A program made the position numbers and the translations under genes. DNA of 64,000 bases from NCBI GenBank assembly GCA_905233695.1, contig CAJODN010000007.1, positions 1 to 64,000 on the forward strand, in the 5' to 3' direction. The stretch is from an uncultured Lachnospiraceae bacterium (lineage in GTDB: Bacteria > Bacillota > Clostridia > Lachnospirales > Lachnospiraceae). The notes beneath the pieces are model-generated. The model did no database searches and had not been told where the DNA came from. It was given only the letters and a program-made list of their open reading frames with translations. Positions 55,165 to 63,734 of the stretch are shown one piece after another (positions within the stretch are counted from its first letter, which is position 1; the number at the start of each line of letters is the position of its first letter).

Positions 55165-56610
55165 ATGTTTGACTTTTTGTATAAGGCTTTTTATAGATTA
55201 AATGTCAAAATACTTGTCTTAGTATGTCTTTCTGCAATCATTCCGATTATTATATTATCTGTTATAGTAGATATTGCATATGCCAATAGGAGCATAGAAT
55301 CGGAGTGTAAGAATCTCTATGCCAAATCCGAGGTGTTGGCAAAGCAGATTGTTACAAGCGGTTATTTCGAGGATCAATCTGATATTACGATGGATACAAG
55401 GCTTGATGAGATGTCTCAGCTAATAGACGGTCGTGTAATCCTTACTAATTCTTCTCTTCGTATAGTCTACGATTCCTATTCCCGTGACAATGACAAGATT
55501 TTCCTTTGGGAAAATGTTACTAAAAGCGCCTACGGTGAAGAACTATCTTATTATGATAAAGATACGGGAATATTAACTACCACAATTCCCGTAACATTTA
55601 TTAATGATGAGGGCGATATAGAGGTTGCCGGAGTGCTTCTTGCCTCGGGAGAATTTAAATTTATTGACGATAACCTCAGGCATATTATTGCGCTTGAAGC
55701 TATTATTGTATTTATGGTAACGGTACTCTCTATCGTTGTCGGAATGATATTGGGAGGAAGTTTTTCTTCGCCTATTAATGAAGCGTCAAAGCAATTTGAT
55801 AAGGGTGTAAAAGGCGGCGAGATCGGTGAGATTAATGTTACGGGTTATACGGAGATAGAAGACTTGTCTCTTAGATTTAATTCTTATGTAAGCAGGATGG
55901 AGACTATTGATAAGTCAAGGCAGGAATTCGTATCCAATGTCAGCCATGAGCTTAAGACACCGCTTACATCAATGAAGGTTCTTGCTGATTCTCTTGTTGC
56001 CATGGGAGATGCACCTGTAGAGTTATATCAGGAATTTATGAATGATATTGCAGACGAAATCGATAGAGAGACGGGTATTATAGAAGACCTTCTTGCCATG
56101 GTAAGAATGGATAAGTCTAACGCAAGTCTTAATATAGAAAATGTTAATATCAACGAGCTTACTGAACAGATTCTTAAGCGTCTTCGCCCTATTGCGGAGA
56201 AGCAGGAGGTAGAATTGGTTCTTGAGAGCTTCAGACCGATTAACGCCGAGGTGGATAAGGTGAAGCTTTCTCTTGCCATTTCCAATCTTATTGAAAACGG
56301 AATTAAATACAATAATCCCGGGGGATTTGTACACATTTCCCTTAATTCGGATCATCAGTATTTCTATATCAAGGTTGAGGATTCGGGAATGGGAATTCCG
56401 AAGGAGTCACTTGATATGATATTCGAGCGCTTCTACAGAGTTGATAAGTCACACAGCCGTGAGATTGGCGGAACGGGACTCGGTCTTGCAATTACTCATA
56501 TGGCAATTCTTATGCATAGCGGAGAGATTAAGGTTGATTCGGTTGTCGGCGAAGGAACAACATTTGACGTAAGAATTCCTTTGGTTCATATAGAAGGGGA
56601 GAGTAGCTAA
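55165..56610 (+). CDS. Membrane sensor histidine kinase
   Basis: 481 aa. Two membrane helices (about 15-38 and 174-196) flank an outside sensor domain of PAS/Cache type; HAMP follows at about 197-250. The phospho-accepting His261 is in SHELKTP, and the ATPase motifs are NLIENGIKYN, DSGMGIP and GGTGLGLAI. Similar in plan to PhoR/WalK. It lies between comEA and comEC, so it may respond to envelope or competence conditions. Confidence 0.95.
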   Translation: MFDFLYKAFYRLNVKILVLVCLSAIIPIIILSVIVDIAYANRSIESECKNLYAKSEVLAKQIVTSGYFEDQSDITMDTRLDEMSQLIDGRVILTNSSLRIVYDSYSRDNDKIFLWENVTKSAYGEELSYYDKDTGILTTTIPVTFINDEGDIEVAGVLLASGEFKFIDDNLRHIIALEAIIVFMVTVLSIVVGMILGGSFSSPINEASKQFDKGVKGGEIGEINVTGYTEIEDLSLRFNSYVSRMETIDKSRQEFVSNVSHELKTPLTSMKVLADSLVAMGDAPVELYQEFMNDIADEIDRETGIIEDLLAMVRMDKSNASLNIENVNINELTEQILKRLRPIAEKQEVELVLESFRPINAEVDKVKLSLAISNLIENGIKYNNPGGFVHISLNSDHQYFYIKVEDSGMGIPKESLDMIFERFYRVDKSHSREIGGTGLGLAITHMAILMHSGEIKVDSVVGEGTTFDVRIPLVHIEGESS

Positions 56611-56612
56611 CT

Positions 56613-57539
56613 GTGAAGAAGAGATTAATATGTATTGTCTTAATCGGAATACTTTGCGTGTCAGTTCTTGCGGGATGCGGGAATGACGATGGACGAAAGT
56701 ATGATGTATATTATCTTAATATAGAGAAGACAGCCCTCGTCACTAAGAGCGTTAAGATAGAAAGCACGAAGGTCGACGACGTTATTGAGGAATTGCTTCG
56801 ATATCTTACTACTGATACGGAATCTACCGAGTATATTAAGCCGATTCCGGCTGATGTTAAGGTTCGCGATTGCAAGCTTGACAGGGGTGAACTTAAGATT
56901 GAATTTAGTCCCGAATATAATGATTTAAAGGGGCTTAAAGAAGTGCTTACAAGGTCTGCCGTTGCCAAGACTATGCTACAGGTGGAAGGTGTTAATAAGG
57001 TCTCATTCTATGTGTCAGGTGTACCGCTTATCGGTGATGATGGAAATGTTACCGTGGCCTATACAGATGATAGCTTTATCGATGATTACGGTGATGAATC
57101 GGGATTCAAGGAAAGTAAAGAGTTGACACTGTATTACGCAACAGAAGATGGCGATAATCTTATATGCGAGAAAAAAATCGTAGAACTTGATGAAAGAGTT
57201 CCGCTTGCCAATGCTGTTCTTGACTACTTAAGAAAGAAGCCGGAAACCGACGGCGCTAAGGTGCCAATACCGGACGATACGAAGATACTCTATACATCAG
57301 TATCTGACGGTGTGTGCTATGTAACGCTTGATTCGACACTGCTTACGGAGAAACCGGACATTTCAAGTAAGGCGATTATATACTCGATTGTTAATTCCCT
57401 GTGTGATTCGGCAGATGTTAAGTCGGTTGTGATCAAGACCGGTAATATTAATGATGCAACACAGAAGGACTATCTCGACATATCCGGAACTTATGTCGGC
57501 GATAAAACGATGGTTGTGCAGACGAAGACTTATTATTGA
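56613..57539 (+). CDS. GerMN-domain lipoprotein
   Basis: 308 aa from GTG 56613, 2 nt after the kinase. Lipobox LAGC (Cys about 22), then two GerMN (sporulation/germination) domains, about 30-150 and 165-300, each with the DDVIEELL/NAVLDYLR helix and VSFYVSG/VCYVTLDS strands. In Actinobacteria the LpqB-type lipoprotein also follows a two-component pair (MtrAB), a similar arrangement. Probably an outer-face partner of the kinase; inference. Confidence 0.85.
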   Translation: MKKRLICIVLIGILCVSVLAGCGNDDGRKYDVYYLNIEKTALVTKSVKIESTKVDDVIEELLRYLTTDTESTEYIKPIPADVKVRDCKLDRGELKIEFSPEYNDLKGLKEVLTRSAVAKTMLQVEGVNKVSFYVSGVPLIGDDGNVTVAYTDDSFIDDYGDESGFKESKELTLYYATEDGDNLICEKKIVELDERVPLANAVLDYLRKKPETDGAKVPIPDDTKILYTSVSDGVCYVTLDSTLLTEKPDISSKAIIYSIVNSLCDSADVKSVVIKTGNINDATQKDYLDISGTYVGDKTMVVQTKTYY

Positions 57540-57557
57540 ATAAATTAAGAAGGTGAT

Positions 57558-60014
57558 ATTATATACAAGAGACTTATTTCGGCTCTTGCTCTTATAATGT
57601 TACTCGGATGCATTTTTATAAGTTATGACACCTTTGCGAAATATGTGATTCTTGCTGTGGGTATTGCATTTTCCGTAAGGTTAATAATATATGAAGTCAA
57701 TAACAGGCTTAAGATTATATTTATTTTGCTTAGCCTACTTTGCGTCATAGGAAGCTTTGCTCTCGGATGTATTAGATATATGAGCTTCCAAGAGGACAGA
57801 GATTACTTTGACAGAATAGAAGAGGATGGAAATGTAACATTTCAAGGGCAGTTAGCCAAGAAAGAGAAAAAAACAGCTTCTTATTATCTGTATTTTGATC
57901 ATATTTCAATTGATGGCTACGATCTAAACAGTAGCGAAACTATTATCTTACAGTCAGATTCTGACGAATTACCTCTTAATACGTGCGCTTATGTTAGCGG
58001 AGAGAAATTAAAATGGAATATAGCGAGAAACGAGGGGAATTATGATGAGAAGGATTATTATAATTCTATCGGTACGTTATGCAAGGTTAAGGGAAATGTG
58101 GATTCATACAGCGAAGATTATTTCCCTTTGCAGGAAATGTTGTATTGGTTCAGAAACGATATAAAAGAAGTGTACTCGGCTAATCTTCCGGGAGAAGAAA
58201 GCGGCATTATGTCTGCTATGAGTCTTGCGGATAAGTCGGAACTTGATACAGAGGTCAAGGATTTATTCAAGTTATCGGGACTTGCCCATATCCTTGCTAT
58301 ATCGGGGCTTCATATATCAATAGTGGGGATGAGCATATATAAACTCTTTCGTAAATTCGGTCTTGGGTTTATCATTCCCGGAGTCATATCGTCTGTCCTT
58401 GTTGTGTTATACGGTATGCTTTGTGACGGTGGAACCTCGGCAATTAGAGCAATCGGAATGTTCTTAATAATGATCTTAGCGGATATCTTGGGGCAGGGCT
58501 ACGATTCCCTTACTGCTTTGGGAGTGCTTTTGATATATATAATATTAGTATATCCATATTCCGTCTATTCTGCGGGGTTTATATTCTCCTTCGGTGCGGT
58601 ATGCGGAATAACTGTAGTGGTGAATCCCTTAGTATCTGTATATGATAAGTATATAAGGCTTCGTTTTTTAGAGCGGAATAGGAAAGGATCGTTCAGGATA
58701 AGTCTGAAGGAAAGACTTGTAAAAGCCTTAATCGGCGGGCTACTTATTCAGGTTGTTACGCTTCCCATAGTTTGTTACTACTACTTTGAAATACCGACTT
58801 ATGTGGTATTCTTAAATATAATTGTTATTCCTGTTATGGGAGTGCTTCTCGGGTCGGCTCTCTCGGGAGGAGTAGTCGGAGTGATAGCAGGTATTCTTTT
58901 GGGAGTAGCAGTTCTTGGCAATGTATTCTCGTTTATAAGCGAAATGCTTCTTTATGTAAGCCATTTTATAATATATGCATATGAATTCTTAGCGTATAAC
59001 AGTCTCAGACTGCCATTTTCAAGGATAATAACAGGACGACCGGGTATTGTCGAGATAATAGTGTATTACGCGGTGGTTCTTGCTGCCACAAGATATCTGG
59101 TATATAAGGCGAAGTATATTGACAGGTTCGAGAAAGAAGACCATATCTCATACAGAAAGAGGTTGGCCGGATGCATTATCGGCGGAGCTTTAATGGTGTG
59201 CCTTATTCTCAATAATGACAATCGCCTTGACTTCGAGATGGACGTACTCGATGTGGGGCAGGGTGACGGAATATATCTTGGCGGAAGCGGTATTAATTAT
59301 TTCTTCGACGGTGGAAGTTCTGATGTCAAGAATGTGGGAACATACCGAATACTTCCGTTCTTAAAGTATAAAGGAATCAGAAGTATCGAGTATTGGTTTG
59401 TATCCCACGTGGACAGTGACCATATGAGTGGGCTTCTTGAAGCACTTGATAAGGGATATAAGATTGAGAATATTGTGGTCGACAGGTTTATGCTGGATGA
59501 GAATAATTATAAGGAGATAGAAGCGAAAGCTAAGGAGGTCGGAACTGACATCATTGTTATGAAGGAAGGAGATGTGTTGTCTCTGGATAATCTTACCATA
59601 ACATCCATATTCGCGGGAGATGAGAGTATAGACGATATCAACGGTAATTCGCTGGTTCTTCTTGGGGAGTATGATGGTGGTGATTCTACCACAAGATTCT
59701 TGATGGGCGGAGATATGACTACTGCCTCTGAGAAATGTGTGCTCTCTAAGTCAGAATATGATATATCTAATCTGGATATATTGAAAATATCTCATCACGG
59801 GTCAAAAACAAGCTCGAGCAAAGAATTCATAAGTGCCCTAAGTCCCGATATAGCAATAATCTCGGCGGGTGTCAATAATAGATACGGTCATCCACATGGC
59901 GTCACTTTAGATACGTTAGAAGATGCAGGATGTGATATCTACAGAACAGATCAAGGAGGTAGGGTGCTTGTGGATATGGAGAGTAAGAAGGTGTCGACTC
60001 TTATAAAACAATAA
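57558..60014 (+). CDS. comEC: ComEC/Rec2 DNA-uptake channel
   Basis: Multi-helix membrane channel for single-stranded DNA with a C-terminal metallo-beta-lactamase domain. About 818 aa if started at ATT 57558 (or ATA 57561), directly behind GAAGGTGAT and giving a normal N-terminus (MIYKRLISALALI). The first ATG, 57597, has no ribosome site. ComEC core LSGLAHILAISGLHI is near residue 240; hydrolase motifs DVGQGDG, HVDSDHMSG and SHHGSKTSSS follow. Identity is firm, start uncertain. Confidence 0.93.
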   Translation: MIYKRLISALALIMLLGCIFISYDTFAKYVILAVGIAFSVRLIIYEVNNRLKIIFILLSLLCVIGSFALGCIRYMSFQEDRDYFDRIEEDGNVTFQGQLAKKEKKTASYYLYFDHISIDGYDLNSSETIILQSDSDELPLNTCAYVSGEKLKWNIARNEGNYDEKDYYNSIGTLCKVKGNVDSYSEDYFPLQEMLYWFRNDIKEVYSANLPGEESGIMSAMSLADKSELDTEVKDLFKLSGLAHILAISGLHISIVGMSIYKLFRKFGLGFIIPGVISSVLVVLYGMLCDGGTSAIRAIGMFLIMILADILGQGYDSLTALGVLLIYIILVYPYSVYSAGFIFSFGAVCGITVVVNPLVSVYDKYIRLRFLERNRKGSFRISLKERLVKALIGGLLIQVVTLPIVCYYYFEIPTYVVFLNIIVIPVMGVLLGSALSGGVVGVIAGILLGVAVLGNVFSFISEMLLYVSHFIIYAYEFLAYNSLRLPFSRIITGRPGIVEIIVYYAVVLAATRYLVYKAKYIDRFEKEDHISYRKRLAGCIIGGALMVCLILNNDNRLDFEMDVLDVGQGDGIYLGGSGINYFFDGGSSDVKNVGTYRILPFLKYKGIRSIEYWFVSHVDSDHMSGLLEALDKGYKIENIVVDRFMLDENNYKEIEAKAKEVGTDIIVMKEGDVLSLDNLTITSIFAGDESIDDINGNSLVLLGEYDGGDSTTRFLMGGDMTTASEKCVLSKSEYDISNLDILKISHHGSKTSSSKEFISALSPDIAIISAGVNNRYGHPHGVTLDTLEDAGCDIYRTDQGGRVLVDMESKKVSTLIKQ

Positions 60015-60041
60015 AAAAGGTTCTTTTGATAAGAAAAAACC

Positions 60042-60070
60042 TTGACAGTTCTTAACATTTCCTATAAAAT
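60042..60070 (+). promoter_or_regulatory. rpsT promoter
   Basis: TTGACA (60042-60047) and TAAAAT (60065-60070), 17-nt spacer. The leader of about 68 nt contains a G/C-rich stretch near 60088-60116 that might fold. Confidence 0.75.
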
Positions 60071-60144
60071 ATACAAGGTTTTGTCTATGGACTGTCCGTG
60101 TCCGGCTCCGTAGACTGTAAAGATTATAATAGGAGGTGTGTAGA

Positions 60145-60408
60145 TTGGCTAACATTAAATCTGCGAAGAAGAGAGTATTAGTATCACAGACTAAGGCTGA
60201 TAGAAATAAAGCAATCAGATCTAAGGTTAAGACTTGTATCAAGAAAGTCGAGACAGCTGTAGAAGCCGGCGATAAGAATGCGGCTAACGAAGCATTATCT
60301 GTTGCTATTTCCGAGATTAACAAGGCTGCCAGCAAGGGTGTATATCACAAGAACAATGCTGCCAGAAAAGTATCTCGTTTAACACAAGCTGTTAATAAGA
60401 TTGCCTAG
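60145..60408 (+). CDS. rpsT: 30S ribosomal protein S20
   Basis: 87-aa basic helical protein with the family start ANIKSAKKRV and KGVYHKNNAARKVSRL. Translation starts at TTG 60145, 6 nt after the strong AGGAGGTG; the in-frame GTG at 60136 lies inside that site. A non-ATG start on rpsT also occurs in E. coli (UUG), where S20 autoregulates through it. Monocistronic, with own promoter and terminator. Confidence 0.97.
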   Translation: MANIKSAKKRVLVSQTKADRNKAIRSKVKTCIKKVETAVEAGDKNAANEALSVAISEINKAASKGVYHKNNAARKVSRLTQAVNKIA

Positions 60409-60432
60409 TTTATAAATAGAATTATATTATAG

Positions 60433-60466
60433 CCCGCTAACTACCGTCATGGTTAGTGGGTTTTTT
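60433..60466 (+). terminator. rpsT terminator
   Basis: CCCGCTAAC/GTTAGTGGG stem (one G-T pair), 10-nt loop, then six Ts. Confidence 0.95.
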
Positions 60467-60564
60467 AGTGATATTTATAACTTGTATAAAATGCCCATTA
60501 TTGTTATAATATATGGGAGTATGATGAATTTGGTGGTATCGTCTTATTTGACAAGGAGATAGGT

Positions 60565-60981
60565 ATGGCTAAGAAAAAATATGGCAATAAGAGTATAATG
60601 GAGCATAAGGAAGCGACCAAGAAGGAGATTGCTGTTGCTAAGGTTGAAGAGAGAATGCAGCGGAGAAGCTACTTCCCTCATATTAACGGACTTCTTCAGG
60701 TGTTCTATATTGTGGCTCTCGTGGCTATTATAATAGTTAATTACGTTTATCTTGATGTGCCGATTGTACCGCTTTGTACGATGGTAGTACTTGAGGCTGT
60801 GCTCGGCGTGTTGCTTTGCCGTATTGCCGCTATTAAGCTTTGGTGGATACAGCTCATCATTATAGGTATTCAGATTTTTTTGGGATATGCATTTGACAGA
60901 CTCGGATTCATGATATTCATGTCGCTTGTATACGCATTTACACTCGTTGTTATGTGGGTAAGAAGAAGAACACTGAAATAA
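60565..60981 (+). CDS. Small four-helix membrane protein
   Basis: 138 aa, not recognised. A basic cytoplasmic N-terminus (about 1-42) is followed by four hydrophobic helices (about 45-62, 66-82, 88-108, 112-131) and a positively charged end MWVRRRTLK. No signal or catalytic motif. Ribosome site AAGGAG. queH follows after 2 nt and may share its transcript. Confidence 0.75.
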   Translation: MAKKKYGNKSIMEHKEATKKEIAVAKVEERMQRRSYFPHINGLLQVFYIVALVAIIIVNYVYLDVPIVPLCTMVVLEAVLGVLLCRIAAIKLWWIQLIIIGIQIFLGYAFDRLGFMIFMSLVYAFTLVVMWVRRRTLK

Positions 60982-60983
60982 CC

Positions 60984-61610
60984 ATGAGTAAGAATTATCA
61001 GCTCGAGCTTGACAATATAATTATGAACTTAGACGACAGCTGTGTGCCAACTTTGTTGCTACACAGCTGTTGTGCACCTTGCAGTAGTTATGTCTTAGAA
61101 TATCTCTCTAAGCATTTCGAGATTTCCGTGTATTACTATAATCCCAACATTTATCCGCCTGAGGAATTTAGATTTAGATGTAAGGAGCAGGAGCGATTTA
61201 TCGAAGAGTTCACATTGAATAATCCTGCCGTCAACTCCATACATTTCCTAGAGGGAGAGTATGAAGATGATAAGTTCTATGAGGTCTCTCGGGGCCTTGA
61301 AAATGAACCTGAGAGAGGGAAGAGATGTACAGAATGCTTTAAGCTTCGGCTAGGCGAGAGTGCAAGGGTTGCAAGTGAAAAAGGATTTGACTACTTTACG
61401 ACTACACTTTCCATAAGTCCTCATAAGGACGCCGAACTCCTGAACACTTTAGGGGAAGAAATAGGGAAGAAATACGGAGTCAAGTATTTATATTCCGATT
61501 TCAAAAAGAAGGGCGGATTTCTCCGCTCAACGGAACTTAGCAAGGAATATGGAATGTACCGGCAGGATTACTGTGGGTGTGTGTATTCGTATAAAGAAAG
61601 GAAAAAATAA
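60984..61610 (+). CDS. queH: Epoxyqueuosine reductase QueH
   Basis: Last step of queuosine synthesis in tRNA; QueH (formerly DUF208) replaces QueG in many Firmicutes. The 208-aa protein has HSCCAPCSSY near residue 28, RCTECFKLRL near 115, and YCGCVYS near the end, the Cys/Asp ligands of its iron-sulphur and iron centre. ATG 60984 is 2 nt after the previous stop, with a poor ribosome site, so translational coupling is likely; a GTG at 60954 is possible. Confidence 0.93.
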   Translation: MSKNYQLELDNIIMNLDDSCVPTLLLHSCCAPCSSYVLEYLSKHFEISVYYYNPNIYPPEEFRFRCKEQERFIEEFTLNNPAVNSIHFLEGEYEDDKFYEVSRGLENEPERGKRCTECFKLRLGESARVASEKGFDYFTTTLSISPHKDAELLNTLGEEIGKKYGVKYLYSDFKKKGGFLRSTELSKEYGMYRQDYCGCVYSYKERKK

Positions 61611-61611
61611 A

Positions 61612-62991
61612 ATGGCACAATTATGGGGAGGAAGATTTCAAAAGCAAACTGACGACTTGGTGTACGAGTTCAATGCATCAATCACATTTGACAAGACATT
61701 CTTTAAGGAGGACTTACAGGGCTCTCGTGCTCACGTAAGGATGCTTTCTAAGCAAGGTATCATCACGAGTGATGATGAAAATGCGATTCTTAAAGGCCTC
61801 GATTCTATTGAAAAGGATGTGGATTCCGGAGCGTTAGAAATAACAACGGAGTACGAAGATATCCATTCCTTTGTGGAAGCTAATCTTATCGACAGAATAG
61901 GAGATCCGGGTAAGAAGCTTCATACGGGACGAAGCCGTAATGATCAGGTCGCTCTTGATATGAGACTCTATACGAGAAGTCAGGTAGAGTATACTAAGAG
62001 TCAACTTCTTGACTTACTTAATATAATTCTTCGTATTATGAAGGAGAATACAGATACGATTATGCCGGGCTTTACGCATCTGCAGAAGGCTCAGCCAATT
62101 ACTCTTGCCCACCATATGGGTGCTTATTTTGAAATGTTTAAAAGAGACGTACTTCGTCTCGATGATATAAGGGAACGAATGAACTATTGTCCACTTGGTT
62201 CCGGTGCTCTTGCGGGAACAACATATCCACTTGATAGGGAGTTTACTGCTAAGGAGCTTGGATTCTATGGTCCCTGCGATAATTCAATGGACGGTGTAAG
62301 TGACAGGGACTATTTGATTGAATATCTCTCGGCACTCTCTACAATTATGATGCATTTATCCAGATTCTCTGAGGAAGTAATAATATGGAATTCCAATGAG
62401 TACAGGTTCGTTGAGATTGATGACGGATTCTCTACGGGAAGTTCGATTATGCCGCAGAAGAAGAATCCTGACATAGCGGAGCTTGTACGTGGAAAGACGG
62501 GAAGAGTGTACGGTGCGCTTATGTCTCTTCTTACGACAATGAAGGGTATACCTCTTGCCTACAATAAGGACATGCAGGAGGATAAGGAGCTTGCGTTTGA
62601 CGCAATGAGAACAACTAACGGTTGCATTCAACTCTTCGCGGGAATGCTCGATACCATGTCGTTTAATAAGGATGTAATGTATGACAGCGCCAATAGGGGA
62701 TTTACCAATGCAACGGATGCCGCTGACTACCTTGTTAATCACGGTGTCCCCTTCCGCGACGCACACGGAATTATCGGACAGATTGTCCTATACTGTATTG
62801 ACAAAGGAATTGCCATTGACGATATGTCTTTAGATGAGCTTAAGAACATTTGCCCTGCCTTCGAAGAGGACATATACGACGCCATCTCTATGGAGACATG
62901 TGTCAATAAGAGGCTGACTCATGGAGCCTGCTCCAAGGAAGTGATGGAAGGTGTGATTGAGGAGTATAGTGAGTGGCTGAGAGAACTATAG
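61612..62991 (+). CDS. argH: Argininosuccinate lyase
   Basis: Splits argininosuccinate into arginine and fumarate. 459 aa, starting MAQLWGGRF as in the family, with TGRSRNDQVA and the fumarase-superfamily signature GSSIMPQKKNPD containing the catalytic Ser. ATG 61612 follows AAAGGAAA. argG is not in the window. Its end overlaps the convergent small gene by 6 nt. Confidence 0.97.
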   Translation: MAQLWGGRFQKQTDDLVYEFNASITFDKTFFKEDLQGSRAHVRMLSKQGIITSDDENAILKGLDSIEKDVDSGALEITTEYEDIHSFVEANLIDRIGDPGKKLHTGRSRNDQVALDMRLYTRSQVEYTKSQLLDLLNIILRIMKENTDTIMPGFTHLQKAQPITLAHHMGAYFEMFKRDVLRLDDIRERMNYCPLGSGALAGTTYPLDREFTAKELGFYGPCDNSMDGVSDRDYLIEYLSALSTIMMHLSRFSEEVIIWNSNEYRFVEIDDGFSTGSSIMPQKKNPDIAELVRGKTGRVYGALMSLLTTMKGIPLAYNKDMQEDKELAFDAMRTTNGCIQLFAGMLDTMSFNKDVMYDSANRGFTNATDAADYLVNHGVPFRDAHGIIGQIVLYCIDKGIAIDDMSLDELKNICPAFEEDIYDAISMETCVNKRLTHGACSKEVMEGVIEEYSEWLREL

Positions 62992-63345
62992 CATCTCCTT
63001 AGCCTTATCAAGCATGACATACCATCTTTGAAGCGTATTTTCCAGGAAGAAATAGTGATATAGGTAGAATCCGACAAGTATGAGTGCGACAAGTGATAGA
63101 ATAAGAGGAAGTATTCCAAGTTCCGGGTGAATCAATGCCAGATACATGAGGAAGAATACAAGTATCGCTACTAAAAATGTCACTATTAGATGCACAAGTC
63201 TCTCGTGCTGTACAATCTTTATCTTTTCGCTATGTGTTTCGATGAGTTCTTCCGTAACTTCGTTGTTAGACAAAGCCGAAGCCATAATATCCTCGTGGCT
63301 TCGGCAATATTTTTTCATATTGATTCCAAATGTGTCTTTTTTCAT
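62986..63345 (-). CDS. Small membrane protein, two helices
   Basis: 119 aa, not recognised. An N-terminal ~48 residues rich in charged and polar residues (two Cys/His-containing turns, KKYCRSHEDI) precede two hydrophobic helices (about 50-70 and 74-96) and a short charged tail. The ATG at 63345 has AGGAG 10 nt before it. Orientation opposite to its neighbours. Function unknown. Confidence 0.7.
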   Translation of the reverse strand: MKKDTFGINMKKYCRSHEDIMASALSNNEVTEELIETHSEKIKIVQHERLVHLIVTFLVAILVFFLMYLALIHPELGILPLILSLVALILVGFYLYHYFFLENTLQRWYVMLDKAKEML

Positions 63346-63459
63346 AAACCGTCATCTCCTGATAATTATAGGGTTATTATAGCATTATAATTGGTATAAT
63401 AAAAGAACTTAAGGGAGACCTATACATGATACGTATTATCGATGAGGAGGTACAGCCAA

Positions 63460-63546
63460 ATGACCCACGCTTACGATGAATGCTATCTTAAGGATGCAAG
63501 GAGAGTATTGGACCGGATGGACTATATCTTATTATCAATGGTTTAG
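63460..63546 (+). pseudogene. Truncated 28-codon ORF, possible gene remnant
   Basis: ATG 63460 with GAGGAGG nearby opens MTHAYDECYLKDARRVLDRM and stops at 63546. The AYDExYLxDA start recalls a small Lachnospiraceae protein family that I remember only loosely and that is normally longer, so this may be a decayed copy. The rest of the 389-nt gap between 63346 and 63734 holds only the asd promoter. Confidence 0.3.
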
Positions 63547-63646
63547 GTCAATTGGTCTTCGCGACATCAATAATTGTGTTAAAATATCAACAGTTAATAA
63601 TATGTACGACAAATATCACGAGATGGATGTAAGATATGTATTATAA

Positions 63647-63675
63647 TTGACACAATCCTAATTATACGCTACAAT
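63647..63675 (+). promoter_or_regulatory. asd promoter
   Basis: TTGACA (63647-63652) and TACAAT (63670-63675), 17-nt spacer, 59 nt before the start codon. Confidence 0.8.
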
Positions 63676-63734
63676 ACTTCGGTCGAATGAATATAAGAAA
63701 GATTACTAAGAACGAAAAAGAAAAGGAGTTAGCA

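Noticed and set aside
57597-57650. comEC as a lipoprotein (LLGC near the first ATG)
   Set aside because: ComEC is a multi-helix channel and the segment is its first membrane helix; if translation starts upstream, the Cys is not in lipobox context.
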